Assembly: GCA_018350325.1 (NCBI GenBank)
Contig: JAEVLN010000026.1
Location: 941,764-1,005,763 of the forward strand
DNA: 64,000 nucleotides
Direction of reading: 5' to 3'
Source of the DNA: Globodera rostochiensis
Taxonomy: Eukaryota > Nematoda > Chromadorea > Rhabditida > Heteroderidae
The position numbers were made by a program, and so were the translations under genes. The notes below the pieces were generated by a model. It was not told where the DNA came from. It saw nothing but the letters and a program-made list of their open reading frames with translations, and made no database searches. Below are positions 10,518 through 20,989 of this stretch, in pieces (position 1 is the stretch's first letter; each line of letters begins with the position of its first letter).

Positions 10518-11036
10518 CAGGGCTGTGATATCTGCTGCTTTAGCAGCTTTTTGATGTTTTTTGAAAGGCCGGTTGCTGCTTTTTTTTTGAAAATGCTGCT
10601 TTTTGTTTTGATGTTGGTTAGGTTTTGTGTGGACTTTTTTGAAAAAATAGGCAAAAAGCTTAAAATTTGATTTGGTATAATATAATTTTATCATGTGATT
10701 TTCCGACTAAATTGTTGAAAAAAATGTGGTAAAAATTAGTTCATTCCTTCGAATTTTGGTTGCAAATCTTTTAACAAATTGAGTCAAAAATGCAAAAATT
10801 TCTCGGCGGCGCCTATCGGCACGTCGACCCCGCGCTCCTTTTCTCAAAATATTTGAAAACCCGAGTGCAAAAAATTCATGAAAATTGCTAGAATGCTAAT
10901 TTGTAATTGCTCAATTCAATTGCTGGTAACGAGAAATATAACGAATGAAGCTATGTTTACTTAAATTTTGATTTTAATGATGCTGCTTTTTTCACGTTTT
11001 GATGCTGCTTTTAAAAATTTTGAGATCACAGCCTTG
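10518..11036. mobile_element. hAT-type MITE inserted in an F-box gene promoter, 519 bp
   Basis: The ends are CAGGGCTGTGATATC and (inverted) CAAGGCTGTGATCTC. A perfect 8-bp target duplication TTTATAGG flanks it (10510-10517, 11037-11044). The paralogous locus at 27952-27959 has a single TTTATAGG with the same surrounding sequence, i.e. the empty site. The interior repeats GCTGCTTTTT in both orientations and has one GC-rich hairpin at 10804. Confidence 0.92.
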
Positions 11037-11212
11037 TTTATAGGGCGTTACGACTTTTAGGACTGAAAACCGAAATGAATTTCGTCTACCACGGGCCCAG
11101 ATGTCGATTTTCTATTTTGTTAATTTTTATACTATGTATTAAAAATTCAATTTTTAAGGACATATTAGCTTATTGAAATCAATAAAATCATTTTATTTGC
11201 GACGACAAAAAA

Positions 11213-13289
11213 ATGTCTGACAATCCGAAGAATGCGGAGAAACAATTGAAAGCAATGTGAGTTGTCTTTATTTCTACAAGTTCAGGGGAATCCCCCCGCC
11301 CTCACCGAAATGAGTCTTTTTCATTAGCCAAATAAAATGTTTTAGAATTGTTGATGGTTCTCACGCCCTCCCGCGTTAACGAGAAAAATGCTCTATTTTT
11401 TGAGCAATTTTAACAAAACAGAAATTGTGATGGGTTAACCGCTTTGGGCAATCATGTGGAATTGCGGTCCCGATGAATTTTTATTTACAAGGAGGGTGTT
11501 TTTTGTTTTGTTTTTTGTCTCTAATGCACGCACTCTACAAAATATTTTCTGAGTAAACTACTTTGAAGAAAGTTATGGATCCTCAAAGTTCAAAGTTTGC
11601 AAAACCATAGGGGGGACCCTTTTGGTCATAATTTGTGAAAATATTTTTCTATCCTAAAAATTGTTTGCAAAATGTTCTTTGATGCATTGATTACGAATTC
11701 GTCAATAGAAAATAAAAAGTAGTGGATTTCCCACCTTTTCAATGAATTTTAAAAGAAGAAATATTTTTCACAATTTTTGACCAAAAGGCCCCCTCCCCCC
11801 TATGGGTTTACAAACTTTGGAGCCATAACTTTCTTCATAGTGCGTTCCGACAACAAATTTTTGCGTAATCAGCTCGACGAGCGGAGTCGATTGTTATATG
11901 ATTCGACGAAAACAAATAATTTTTTAAAAATGATAAAAATTTTACTTTTTTGGCGCTACGCTTATTTTTACCCTAGAAAACATGCAATCTGATTTTTCTC
12001 GTCGGGACCGCAATTGCACATGTTGCCCTGCTTTGCATGCCGTTTCTCTTGCAATAATTTTGTTACCAATAGCTGCTTGATAAACCCTGAATTTTAAGTT
12101 CCATTTGTGCCGACCTTTTGTTCGAAGTTTTCGAATTCTGTGACCCTGTTGTGCTCGGACTGAAAGTTGCGTTGATCAGCGATCGATTTGACCGTTTGGT
12201 GGACGCATATTTCAATTCGATGGAATGGTCGTTGGGCGCTTTGGAACTTCGTCGTGCAATCAATGGAAATGGCGCTGAAATTGTCAAACGTTTTGACAAA
12301 GAAGTTGAGCGTCGTCTGCCAATTCCGCAAGAGCCTCTTCCAGATTGTCTTATCGGAGTTAAATACCTTGAAATAAGGTAATTGTTGATTTAAATTGTTT
12401 GAAAAGCATTAAAAGTTTTCCCATAAATGTTTTGTTTATTTCTTTATTTTAAGATATATTGATCGAAGTGCCATCGAATTCCTTAAACTCGTTTGTCCGC
12501 TTTTCAACTCCAAAGGGATCCATCTTACCACTAGGACATCCACCTTCGAAAGCGTCAGCTGGAAAATTATTTGGAAAAAGATTTGGCCGTTGTTCAATGC
12601 CAATATTTGCGGCATTTCTTTGTGTTGTTTTGAACTCGGCCGTTTGCGCGAATTCTCTCCGACCGTTCTCGGCGATTGCCCAAAGCTCCAACTGATCCAT
12701 TCCAGTTATGTTTTTCCCGAGTTCCCGGCGGATGACAGCGCTGGCGCTTCCGCTGGCCAAGCAGTGGCCAAATGGTTGCACACGCCCTGCGGGGATGGGC
12801 ACCCGAAAGTGTTGCATTGCGCTTTTTGTTCGGAAAGAATGGAAGCACTGAAAATGGCGAGTTTTTGAATTTGTTTTATTGAACCCCCTCTTTTAAATTC
12901 CTTTGTTCCTCTTAAGGAATTTGCCAAATCGACCGATCCGGTTAATTTCATCATCTGTTTTTGGGATTCTGCTGACATTGTGCCATTTGAACTGCAAAAC
13001 AATCTGACGGGGGAGAGATTGGCGTTTCGGCACTGTGAAGACAATTGGCGGTTGGTTCGCTGTCCAATTGAGCGTGACGAAGCGAAATGGGCCGTGTGGG
13101 AAAATAAGGCAAACTATTCCCAGGGGAATCGCATCGGCATTAGTCTCAAAGACAAGGACATCGGTGACGAGTAAGGGCGAAATTGTTTAAGAATAATTTC
13201 TCCACTGAATTGATTATTCACACAGCCCTTTGTATGATGTTTTGGCTCGATTTTTGGGCTCGGTTTTTGGGACGGTTCGTGATGAATGA
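11213..13289 (+). CDS. F-box-like cyst-nematode family protein, intact copy
   Basis: Five exons in one continuous frame: 11213-11256 ([14 protein letters not shown]), 12099-12377, 12454-12856, 12917-13170 and 13226-13289, about 347 residues. If the exon 4 donor is ignored it ends at TAA 13174 with DKDIGDE. Exon 2 has an F-box-like segment ([20 protein letters not shown] then [13 protein letters not shown]). Exons 3-4 form the conserved C-terminal part ([47 protein letters not shown]). F-box proteins bind SKP1 and recruit substrates to Cullin-1 ligases, so that role is inferred. Intron 3 starts with GC (ATG|gcgag). Intron 1 (842 bp) holds a 583-bp inverted-repeat element. Frameshifted paralogues are at 19450-20943 and 28118-29666. 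Confidence 0.75.
11446..12028. mobile_element. Inverted-repeat element inside intron 1 of the F-box-like gene
   Basis: The ends GGGCAATCATGTGGAATTGC and (inverted) GGGCAACATGTGCAATTGC extend into GGTCCCGA. The paralogue at 28.2 kb lacks this segment and has a 215-bp intron. An inner inverted pair (CAAAGTTTGCAAAACCATAG at 11600 against TATGGGTTTACAAACTTTGG at 11803) points to a second nested element related to sequence at 61800-61890. Confidence 0.7.
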
Positions 13290-13667
13290 GCAGGAGGATG
13301 ACGAACGGAAATTGGATGGTCCCAAAATGGGATAAACATTTATCAGATTGATATGTATCAGAGATGGGCGCCGTAATAAAGGATGAATTTTTTTTATTAT
13401 CCAAAGAATTCTAACTATTTTTCCTCTTTTATAATTTTATCGGGTTAAAGCTTTGAAAGTCCCGTTATGATTATTAAACCGTCTAAATAATTTTTTTGTA
13501 CATACCTATTTTATGCAAAATCAAGACGCCAGCAATTTCCGGCAATTACAAGGCGGTTCAATATCAAGCGTGAAAATGGTATTTAAGCGCATCAGAAAAT
13601 GTCAAATCCATCAACCAAATAAAACATTCATTTTTATTATCCAACCAAAAAATCCCAACCAAATAAA

Positions 13668-14434
13668 TGGCTTGCTCGTCATCGTCGCAATTGTCTGTTT
13701 GCTGTGCAAATGCTGCACTTCGGCCCCACGTAAAATAATCAAGATTTTTTTCGGTTACAGTATATTTTTCCTATTAGTAACCCCCGGGGTTACTATTGTT
13801 CAAACCCCCTCGAGAGGGGATTACAATTTAGAAAGGGTGGTTTCAAATGGGGAGGGGGTTACTAATAGGGGAAATACAGTAATCGGCTACTGAAGGCAAA
13901 TTTTGGAAACTTGCGCATTTACGAATTGAAAAATTCTTTTTAAATTTATGAAAATTCAGTCGGCTCCTTTTATTTGGTGCAGAATTCCCGTGCTGTGCCG
14001 GCAGTCAGCAGGTGGTTGCTCTAATGGCCGGCCAAGTTCACGCTTTCTCCTCCGAAATGTCCAAGTCGGAGGCTTGCACAAACGCCAAAAATGTCGCAAA
14101 TGCCGTAAATTCAGACGGATGCGCGTACAGTCTTAGCTTCGTCAAGGCCGTGTTTGAGCTGGCCGCTTCAGCTGCTCGCCATGCTGGCGGCGATTCATCA
14201 GCTTGGGACAGTCTGAATTTTGACAAACAAGTTGACGTCATTGACAACATTGGCAATACGTACAACCTCGGCATTATGAAGGGCGGATTCGAATACCCAA
14301 TCAAAGGTTGTTTAAATAAAACAGATAAAATTATTGAATAAATGAATTGTTAAGGAAGCGATGCGCATCAAAATGTGCCACACCCGAACCGTGTGATTGC
14401 CCGTCCAGGCAAATCCGGCTCACACAAACTCTGA
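13668..14434 (+). pseudogene. Small secreted-protein gene with out-of-frame start
   Basis: Exon 2 (13983-14306) reads [20 protein letters not shown] and continues with [20 protein letters not shown] to a GTTGTT donor. Exon 3 (14355-14434) adds SDAHQNVPHPNRVIARPGKS and a stop. Exon 1 ends at 13729 before GTAAAA. Its phase fits exon 2 only in the frame reading LLVIVAIVCLLCKCCTSAP, a textbook signal-peptide core, but the ATG at 13667 lies one base out of that frame. The ATG frame itself gives MACSSSSQLSV and a stop soon after splicing. So this is a lost start, a sequencing error or an unseen upstream exon. The mature part is about 130 residues with four or more cysteines. A candidate secreted effector; family not recognised. 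Confidence 0.5.
13758..13879. mobile_element. Tc1/pogo-type MITE in intron, TA target
   Basis: Inverted ends share CTATTAGTAACCCCC and start CAGTAT/CTGTAT, flanked by TA on both sides (13756-13757, 13880-13881). They resemble the ends of the pogo-like element at 30210 (CCGTATTTCC...). It lies inside intron 1 of the secreted-protein gene. Confidence 0.7.
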
Positions 14435-14634
14435 AAACGGATTTTTGAATTTGGGTGACGTCCAAATTTTCTGGGAATTTGTAGGAAAACAAATCATTTT
14501 GCTAGCATTTTCTGATAAGACGTTGTTATGTTTTTTTTATTACATTAAATAGTGTACTGCCAATTCCTGAGCCCGGCCAAATTATTCTACGTTTACACTT
14601 TATTTGATCATTAATCGGCAAAAAACTCCGTTTT

Positions 14635-14910
14635 CACTAAAGTTGGCCGGGATCGGGACTCAAAACGAAACATCGCCTCAAAAACGTCGGAAGCCGCCGG
14701 CAGAATCAATTTATGTGCCGGCAAAAGCTAAATTCAAAAAATTGAGAATTTATAAAACGTCGAATTTTATCCTCCAAAAGACTCTTTCCTCCTTTTCGGT
14801 TCCTTCCCCCACCAAAAAGTGCACATCCGCCGCATCATTGCCCGCGCTCAGCAAATGCTTCACCCGATTAACCAAAAGAAGCCGATTTTGGCATGTCAAA
14901 ATTAAACAAT
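14635..14910 (-). pseudogene. BTB domain fragment
   Basis: The minus strand has two exon blocks of the BTB family. The first (about 14910-14789) reads [20 protein letters not shown] plus EGTEKE, where the usual GCGAG donor has become GAAAG. The second (about 14735-14640) reads [20 protein letters not shown] and then breaks off. No BACK or SPRY exons follow on this strand, so it is a truncated copy of the genes at 22214 and 47856. Confidence 0.65.
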
Positions 14911-15359
14911 TAAATTGTTGGTTTTTTAGAAAAATTGTTGAAATTTTCAAAAAAAAAACCCGGCATTGACAGACTTGTTGAAATTTTTGGAGATTTTAGT
15001 CCTTTTCAAGAGAAAACAAATTTCAGTGTTCCAAATTGTTCAAATTCTCCGTTTATTCTTTTTGATTCTAAAAATGGCAATCCGGGAATGCGGTTGTCGG
15101 TTTTTGGTTTCGGTAACCGAATAAGCCCCGTAAACCCACAACCATATCCAAAAAACCTAAATTTGTATGAATTCGAGTTCGAAATTTGGTATTCGACAAT
15201 CGCAATTCCATTAACTGCAACGAATGAATAATCCCCCCCCCCCCTACGAGGCAATCGATGTTAGCATTACTTTCACACTCTCCGGTCAATTTTCTTCACA
15301 CATTGAATTTGCACCCCCCCCCCGGCAAAAAGAAAGGAGTGATGTTTATACATATCGAC

Positions 15360-16371
15360 TAGAGTAGTGCACGGTCGGTTTTAAACCGGCGGTACCGGTT
15401 TTCGGTTAGGCCGGTTTTGCGACCCCCGATTTTCGGTTTCGGTTTTTGGCCGACACCCGGTTAACCGAAAACCGAAACCGGTTTTTGGCGCAAACAATAG
15501 GGAGGACCCTTTTGATTTTCAAATTCGTAATTTTTGGAACCAATTTTTTTAACATTTGTTTTATCTAAAAAAAATTCTCAACATTTTTAATCAATTTGCT
15601 GTTGCCTAAGTATATTTTCTTCAATTTTATCTTTGTCATCTAATTCATCATCATCTAGCTCAACACTTGGCGCAAGCATAGTCTTCTTTAAACTGGCTTT
15701 AATAAGCATCAAATTTTCCGCCATTTTTGCGCCTAGCCTAAATAAATAAGGTGATACCGTAAGTCAATAATTTTGTACCTGTTCCTTAACGTGTTTGCAT
15801 AAAGGAGCCCTGCCATTGAAAATGTCCTCTCGCTGCTTACAGAAGTGGCGGGAACTGACAAAAAGCGTTTGGCCCCATCAGCAATCAAAGGAAAACGAAA
15901 TTTGTTGTTGCTCCACCATTCAAAAACATTTTCATCCTTCCCCAGTCGAACAATTCCATGCCGGAAAAGATTGAATTCAGCCTGAATAACAAATCATTTG
16001 GTTTTAAACAAATCCAATTGTTACTTTCTTTATAAGCAGATTTTAATTCTCTCTGCGAATCCGTTGTGAAGCAAATGAACAACACAATTACTTTGTGCAA
16101 TTTTTGATGTAAAAGTCAAATAAATTAAGTTCGTGCAAACTGAATTTATAATTTGAAATCAATTTTTGGCAAAATGTTTGATTTTTAAATTTACTAATGA
16201 ATCCCATCATTAGGGGTGTATTTTTTTCGTTTTTACAACCGAAACCGGAAAACCGGTACCCCCGGTTTTCGGTTAGGCCGGTTTTACGACCCCCGGTTTT
16301 CGGTTTCGGTTTTTGGGCTAAAAAAGGCGGTTTTCGGTTTCGGTTCGGTTAACCGACCGTGCACTACCCTA
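15360..16371. mobile_element. Internally deleted hAT transposon, 1012 bp
   Basis: The ends are TAGAGTAGTGCACGGTCGG and (inverted) TAGGGTAGTGCACGGTCGG. A perfect 8-bp target duplication ATATCGAC flanks it (15352-15359 and 16372-16379). Subterminal regions are GC-rich (ACCGGTTTTCGGTT motifs, both ends). It keeps a remnant of the transposase C-terminus on the minus strand, so it descends from an autonomous element different from the intact one at 55315. Confidence 0.92.
15780..15960 (-). pseudogene. hAT transposase C-terminal dimerisation fragment
   Basis: The minus strand reads ENVFEWWSNNKFRFPLIADG, AKRFLSVPATSVSSERTFSM, then AGLLYANTLRN. This matches the hAT C-terminal dimerisation motif (W-W-x-x-N...FP-L...A-x-x-L-x-x-P-A-T-S-x-x-S-E-R-x-F-S). 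Only this segment of the transposase remains inside the 1-kb element. Confidence 0.75.
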
Positions 16372-16379
16372 ATATCGAC

Positions 16380-17165
16380 CATCATTTGCATTCTCCAACC
16401 AACAGAAGTGACTGGTACGAATTAGAGCCAAGGACAAATATGTTGAATTCCACGGATACAACGGGCCATATTATAAAATCCAAAGACAGTCAACATTTTA
16501 TTTTCATTAAAATGCTAAGTAGGGCGAGATCTCGGTCTCATCGATTTGTAACGATTTCACCCAGTTTTTGACCAGATCAGAGTATCAGACATTTTTAATT
16601 GACCAGAATTTATCAATTGCAAAATGAAGCAATTTTTTCAGACTGACACTCAAAAACAAAGTAGTTTCTCCTAAAATTTAAGAAGTATTGGCCAAATCTC
16701 GTTAATTTGAAGCAATTTTTTTTTAATCTTTAAAAATTTTTCGGTGGCGTCTATCGGCACCGCCATCTCCTCTGTTTTCCTGAAAAACTTCAAAGCATAC
16801 AACCAAAGAAAATTTTCGCCTTTCGAAAACCTGATTTTAAGGCAAAAACTGATGTTTGAAAATTTTTGAATGAATCCTGTAATTCTGCAAAGGATCCTGC
16901 AAATTCTAAATGCAGGATCGAATTTTTTTGCATTTACTGCACATACCTCCCCCCCCCCCCCCCCCCCCATTTTCCATCCATTTGTCCCGGGGCATCGTTT
17001 CTCGGATCCGCTCGTTTTGGCACGATCAGTCATAACTTAGGGCGCCAAACTGAGCCGCGACCGTCGTTTCTCCTGCCGTTGCCCCGTCTCAGATCACTGA
17101 CCGATCCAATCCCTTTGTGTTTACTTTCCGCGGTGCAATCGCATCTCAACTTTGTGCTCTCCTCC
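16380..17165. other. Intergenic, one GC-rich hairpin and a C-run
   Basis: Contains a hairpin-family copy at 16742 and a poly-C run at 16948-16968. CACGATCAGTCATAACTTAG near 17019 matches text near 8168. No gene seen. Confidence 0.4.
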
Positions 17166-17172
17166 TAAACAT

Positions 17173-17935
17173 TTGCAGTTTTGCCGCATTTTGTTCTCCA
17201 TCAACAACCAATCTACCAGCAAAATGCTGACCCCCAGAAACATTTTTTGCTCAAATTATTTGATTTTCACAATGGGGCACACATTCATCAGAGTGTAACC
17301 CTTACAAATGGGAAATGCAAATGCGGGTGCCAACATTATCGTGCCGTTAAAGAGGAATGGAAGACTCATCCAATGAGCGCCGGAAACCAAGTTCTCATCA
17401 ACACCGGAAAAACTCTTCTTGCACCTCTAACCTTTAGATGGAGTTTTTGGGTTAATTGCAAAAAATATTTTACAATTTAAAAATTAATTTACAGGGCACG
17501 GCTGATACGGCGCACCACGCGGTTTTGGTTTATTTTGTCTGTGGCAAGTGTGGCAATGAGAACCGGCGCACTTACGACTTTTTCGATACTGGCAAAGAAT
17601 GCGGGTACTAATTTCTTTCTGTTAAACTAATCAAAACAATCAATTTGAATCAAATGATTTAAAACAATAATCTAAAATGCTTTAAAATTGGACGAGGAAA
17701 TTTAGATAAAATTAAATGATTTTTAAATATTTGCCACTTCCAAATCTGACTTTAAAATAGAGTTGGCCGGAATTTTTGTCCGTTAATCCCGGCCAACTCT
17801 GCTTAAACGGAAAAGAAGCCAACAGATTTTTTAACATTTCTTTATGTGATTATTTGTTTTAGTTGGGGCTACTAATATTGGTATTACAAAATTTGTCGGG
17901 CCACCCTGGGTACAAAATATACGGCCATTATTTGT
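17173..17935 (+). pseudogene. Cys-rich (possible zinc-binding) gene of unknown family, interrupted
   Basis: Exon A follows a TTTGCAG acceptor at 17172 and reads LPHFVLHQQPIYQQNADPQ, later TNGKCKCGCQHYRAVKEEWK and TFRWSFW before GTTAAT. Exon B (17496-17605) reads GTADTAHHAVLVYFVCGKCG, NENRRTYDFFDTGKECG, then GTACTA. Exon C (from 17873) reads GWGY, a TAA stop, then YWYYKICRATLGTKYT, as if one tyrosine codon had become a stop. Cysteines occur as CKCGC and CGKC pairs, which could coordinate zinc. No start exon is visible. I do not recognise the family. Confidence 0.4.
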
Positions 17936-18177
17936 GTGTACATAATTTAATTCCACTGCTTTTCAACTATCGATTAGTTGTGCCGTTGGCTGCTCCCGAC
18001 GTGCCATTTTTTGAGGCCTCGGTTCCAATTTCCGTAATTTTAGCAAATTATGATTTTCTCCGGTGAAAAGACGTGATTATCCCGACCATCCTGGTCAAAA
18101 CCACAGGATTCCGGTCCCGTAAATTAAAAACACTGTCAATTGCTTAAAATTTGTCCATTTGAATTATGTTTTGACAG

Positions 18178-18345
18178 CTCCTTCCGGAGTGTTGACACGT
18201 GACGAGATCATCAGCGTGTTTCTGCACCATTCGCGCGGTGCTCTGCCTGAACTGTACCCGTTGCAATTCCCCACTCAGCGTAGAAACGGTTATGGACAGC
18301 AGGTGCCTACCAAAAGAAAATATATTTTGCCTTACACAAGGATGA
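18178..18345 (+). pseudogene. BTB-BACK family, isolated post-BACK exon
   Basis: Behind a TTTTGACAG acceptor the frame reads [20 protein letters not shown], then [16 protein letters not shown]. It matches the [10 protein letters not shown] exon of the BTB-SPRY gene at 23020-23148 and the one at 46335-46457. The BTB, BACK and SPRY exons are absent, so this is an orphan fragment. Confidence 0.65.
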
Positions 18346-18589
18346 AATGAGATTGTGGCGTTCATGGTGGTGTCTGTTAAAATGAATTCAATGAATTGTT
18401 TTCTATTGCTTGAAAATGCAAATTTGTGGATATGCCCACAATCTTCTGAACATTCGTTAGCGATAAAAGTGCTTTACGTCATTAAATTGGTCATGTTTTG
18501 CGCGCCTTAAATTTATCCAATTGTAAAGTCGAGCAGAGCTGTACTACAACAGCTAGCTGCTGATAATACGACCGAAACCCCAAAACCCT

Positions 18590-18672
18590 CAACAGCAAAA
18601 CCCCATAAATCCCTTCCTTTTTCACTTTCTAAATGCCATCGGCGGGAATGTAAAATTTGAAATTCGGGCCAA
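18590..18672 (-). pseudogene. SPRY family, 3-prime end fragment
   Basis: The minus strand reads FGPNFKFYIPADGI and a stop. The shared 3-prime sequence AAATCCCTTC...TTTCTAAATG matches the end of the SPRY gene at 45281-45300. It is cut by a GC-rich repeat at 18675. Confidence 0.5.
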
Positions 18673-18674
18673 AA

Positions 18675-18825
18675 GAGGGGGGAGGGGAGGATCCCCTGTC
18701 AACCCGGGGACGAATAATCCGGGGATCCCCGTTTTCAGGGATGAGCAAACCGGTGAACGGGGACGAGGATGACAATGGCCGGGAAGGGATCCCCGGGTTT
18801 CTTCGTCCCCGCCCGGGGCCAATTT
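18675..18825. repeat. GC-rich dispersed repeat
   Basis: Blocks such as GGGGATCCCCGTTTTC and GGGATGAGCAAACCGG are shared with 24418-24500. Partly self-complementary (CCGGGGATCCCCG). No coding potential. Confidence 0.6.
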
Positions 18826-18958
18826 TTATTTTATGTACAACAAAAAACCGAACATATTTTTCAACCTTCTAAATATTTATCATTCTGCCACGAGTCAGAT
18901 TCCGTAGATGGCTTTTAAGTAAAAATAGTTGAAATTGTCGCTCGATGATGCCATCATT

Positions 18959-19107
18959 AGGGGTGTACTTTTAGTCCCGGTTGGTCCAGGTCCCGGCGAG
19001 ACCAAAAAATCGGGACCGGGACTTTCAGTTTTTAAAAAGTCCCGTCCCGACCGGGAACTGAGATAACCGGGAAATCCCGTACCGGTACCGGTCCTGCTCA
19101 ACCCTAA
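18959..19107. mobile_element. Degenerate hAT-like MITE
   Basis: It runs from TAGGGGTGTACTTTTAGTCC to GGTCCTGCTCAACCCTA, with internal inverted CCCGG/CCGGG modules. Its ends resemble hAT termini (TAGGG). No matching target duplication is visible, so limits are approximate. Confidence 0.45.
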
Positions 19108-19449
19108 CGTAACTTACTCACGTCTTTCGGAGTTAGAACAAATCCGACTTTCAGTTAGAATCCTCCTCCTCTTTTTCTTGGAAAAAATCGATTTTAAGCC
19201 TGCATTCTTTAGTCAAGAAAAATTAAATCTTTAGGCCTATAAGCAATAAAACCACCAAAATTGCCAATTTGAGAGGTCAGTTTTTCTAAAAACGCGAATT
19301 TTTCGAGGCTTTTTGGAAATTGCGAAGGATTTTCAGGGTATTTTTTGATTATTTTATTAACACAAAATGAACAAATTTATAAATCGGCGCCAAGCGATTA
19401 AATGAAAAAAGAAAAACAACAATTTTCAAAATTAGTCCACTGAATATTT

Positions 19450-20943
19450 TCAATCCAACTTTCGCTTTTTGGGCTTAATCGGACCTTCGTTTGAGTCAAG
19501 CATTCTGTTATAAATTAGCAATAATGGGAATAGCCGAAAACTTTTTTAAATTTTTTTAAAGGCCGGAGAAAATTAGAGACCGGATTTTTGAAAAACTCCC
19601 GGATCAGATCAGGATTTTGGAAATGACCTATCAGCATCCAACCCCTGGATTTTCAGGATATTCCTGATCCTTCGTTACCCGTCGCTGATGTCATTGTCGT
19701 TAAAGTAAATAGCGATGCGATTCCACTGACGCCACTTCCACTCGAGCGCCGCCTTTTCCCACTCAGCCCATTTCGCTTCGTCGCGCTCAATTGGACAACG
19801 AACCAAAAGCCCTTTGGATCTGTTGATGAACCGTCGCAACACCAATCGCTCCCCCGTCAAATTGTTTTGCACTTTAAATGGCACATCATTAGCCTTTGAA
19901 GACCAAGAACGGAGACAAATTATGAAATTGACCGGGGCGGTCGAATTGACAAATGCCTAAAATCAAAAAATTAATTTAAAACAGAATTTCACAATGACAG
20001 AGATCAATCAACACCATTTTGAGTTCCTCAATTTTGTGCAAATAAAAATTGCATCGCAACATTTTCGGAAGCCCATCCCCGCGGGGCATGTGCAACCATT
20101 TGGCCACGGCTTGTTTAGAAGAAGCGCCGCGGGCACTATCGTCGACGGCCGGGAATTCGGGAAAAATATAATCGGAATGGATCAATTGGAGTTTTGGGCA
20201 ATCGCCGAGAACGATCGGAGAGAATTGGCGCAAACGGCCCAGTTCGGAGGAACGCAAATAAATGTCGCAAATATTTTCATTGACCAAAGGCCAAATCTGG
20301 TGCCAAATGATTTGCCAACTGTGGTTTTGGCTGGCCGCTGTTCCAATGGAAAGATTGGTGCCGTCGGAGTCGAAAAGTCGGCGGATGCTTTGGAGAAAAT
20401 CGATGGCACTTTGGTCGATGTAACTAAAATTTATGAAACAACAAATCTTTAAATGCTGAGAAAATGATGACCTTATCATAATGCGTTCAAATCCGATCAC
20501 TTTTGCTGGAAGCGGCTCTTGCGGAATTGGCAGCCGACGCTCGACGACTTCATTGCCAATGAATTTGACAATTTCAGCGCAATCCCGTCAGCCGCGCAAC
20601 GAATTTCCAATCGGCCCAATGTCCATTCGTTCAATTTAAAATGCGCGTCCGCCAAAAAGTCAAATCGATCGCTAATTAGCGCAACTTTCAGTCCGAGCAC
20701 AAAATGCCCACAAAATTTGAAAACTTCAAACAAAACGTCGAGCACAAAATGCCCACAAAATTTGAAAACTTCAAACAAAACGTCGTCACAAATGAAACTG
20801 AAAATTTGGTTTAAATTTGATGTGAAAAATACCGGACAATTGGGCAAAAGCAGGGCGGGTGGGTTCATTCCTCTGAGCCCGTAGAAGGCAAAACTTACAA
20901 TTTCATTCAATCGTTTTTCCATTTTCTTCGGATTGTCAGACAT
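19450..20943 (-). pseudogene. F-box-like family copy, frameshifted
   Basis: All five exon equivalents are present on the minus strand. Exon 1 from 20943 is [15 protein letters not shown]. Exon 2 is F-box-like. Exon 3 (about 20416-20010) runs from YIDQSAIDFLQSIRRLFDSD to HKIEELKM. Exon 4 ends DNDISDG near 19676. Exon 5 (19504-19450) reads MLDSNEGPIKPKKRKLD. Two lesions: removing intron 1 breaks frame, although reading through it stays open, and exon 2 shifts frame after RCAADG, so the LPIPQEPL region is lost. Exon 2 also has a 45-bp in-frame tandem duplication repeating [15 protein letters not shown]. The PKKRK in exon 5 resembles a nuclear localisation signal. Most likely a recent pseudogene. 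Confidence 0.7.
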
Positions 20944-20989
20944 TTTTTATTGTTGCTAATGCAAAATGATTTTTATGATATTTCAATGA

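Noticed and set aside
12449..13044. Minus-strand frames opposite the F-box-like gene
   Set aside because: They are shadows of the conserved plus-strand exons, which have matching splice phases and paralogues.
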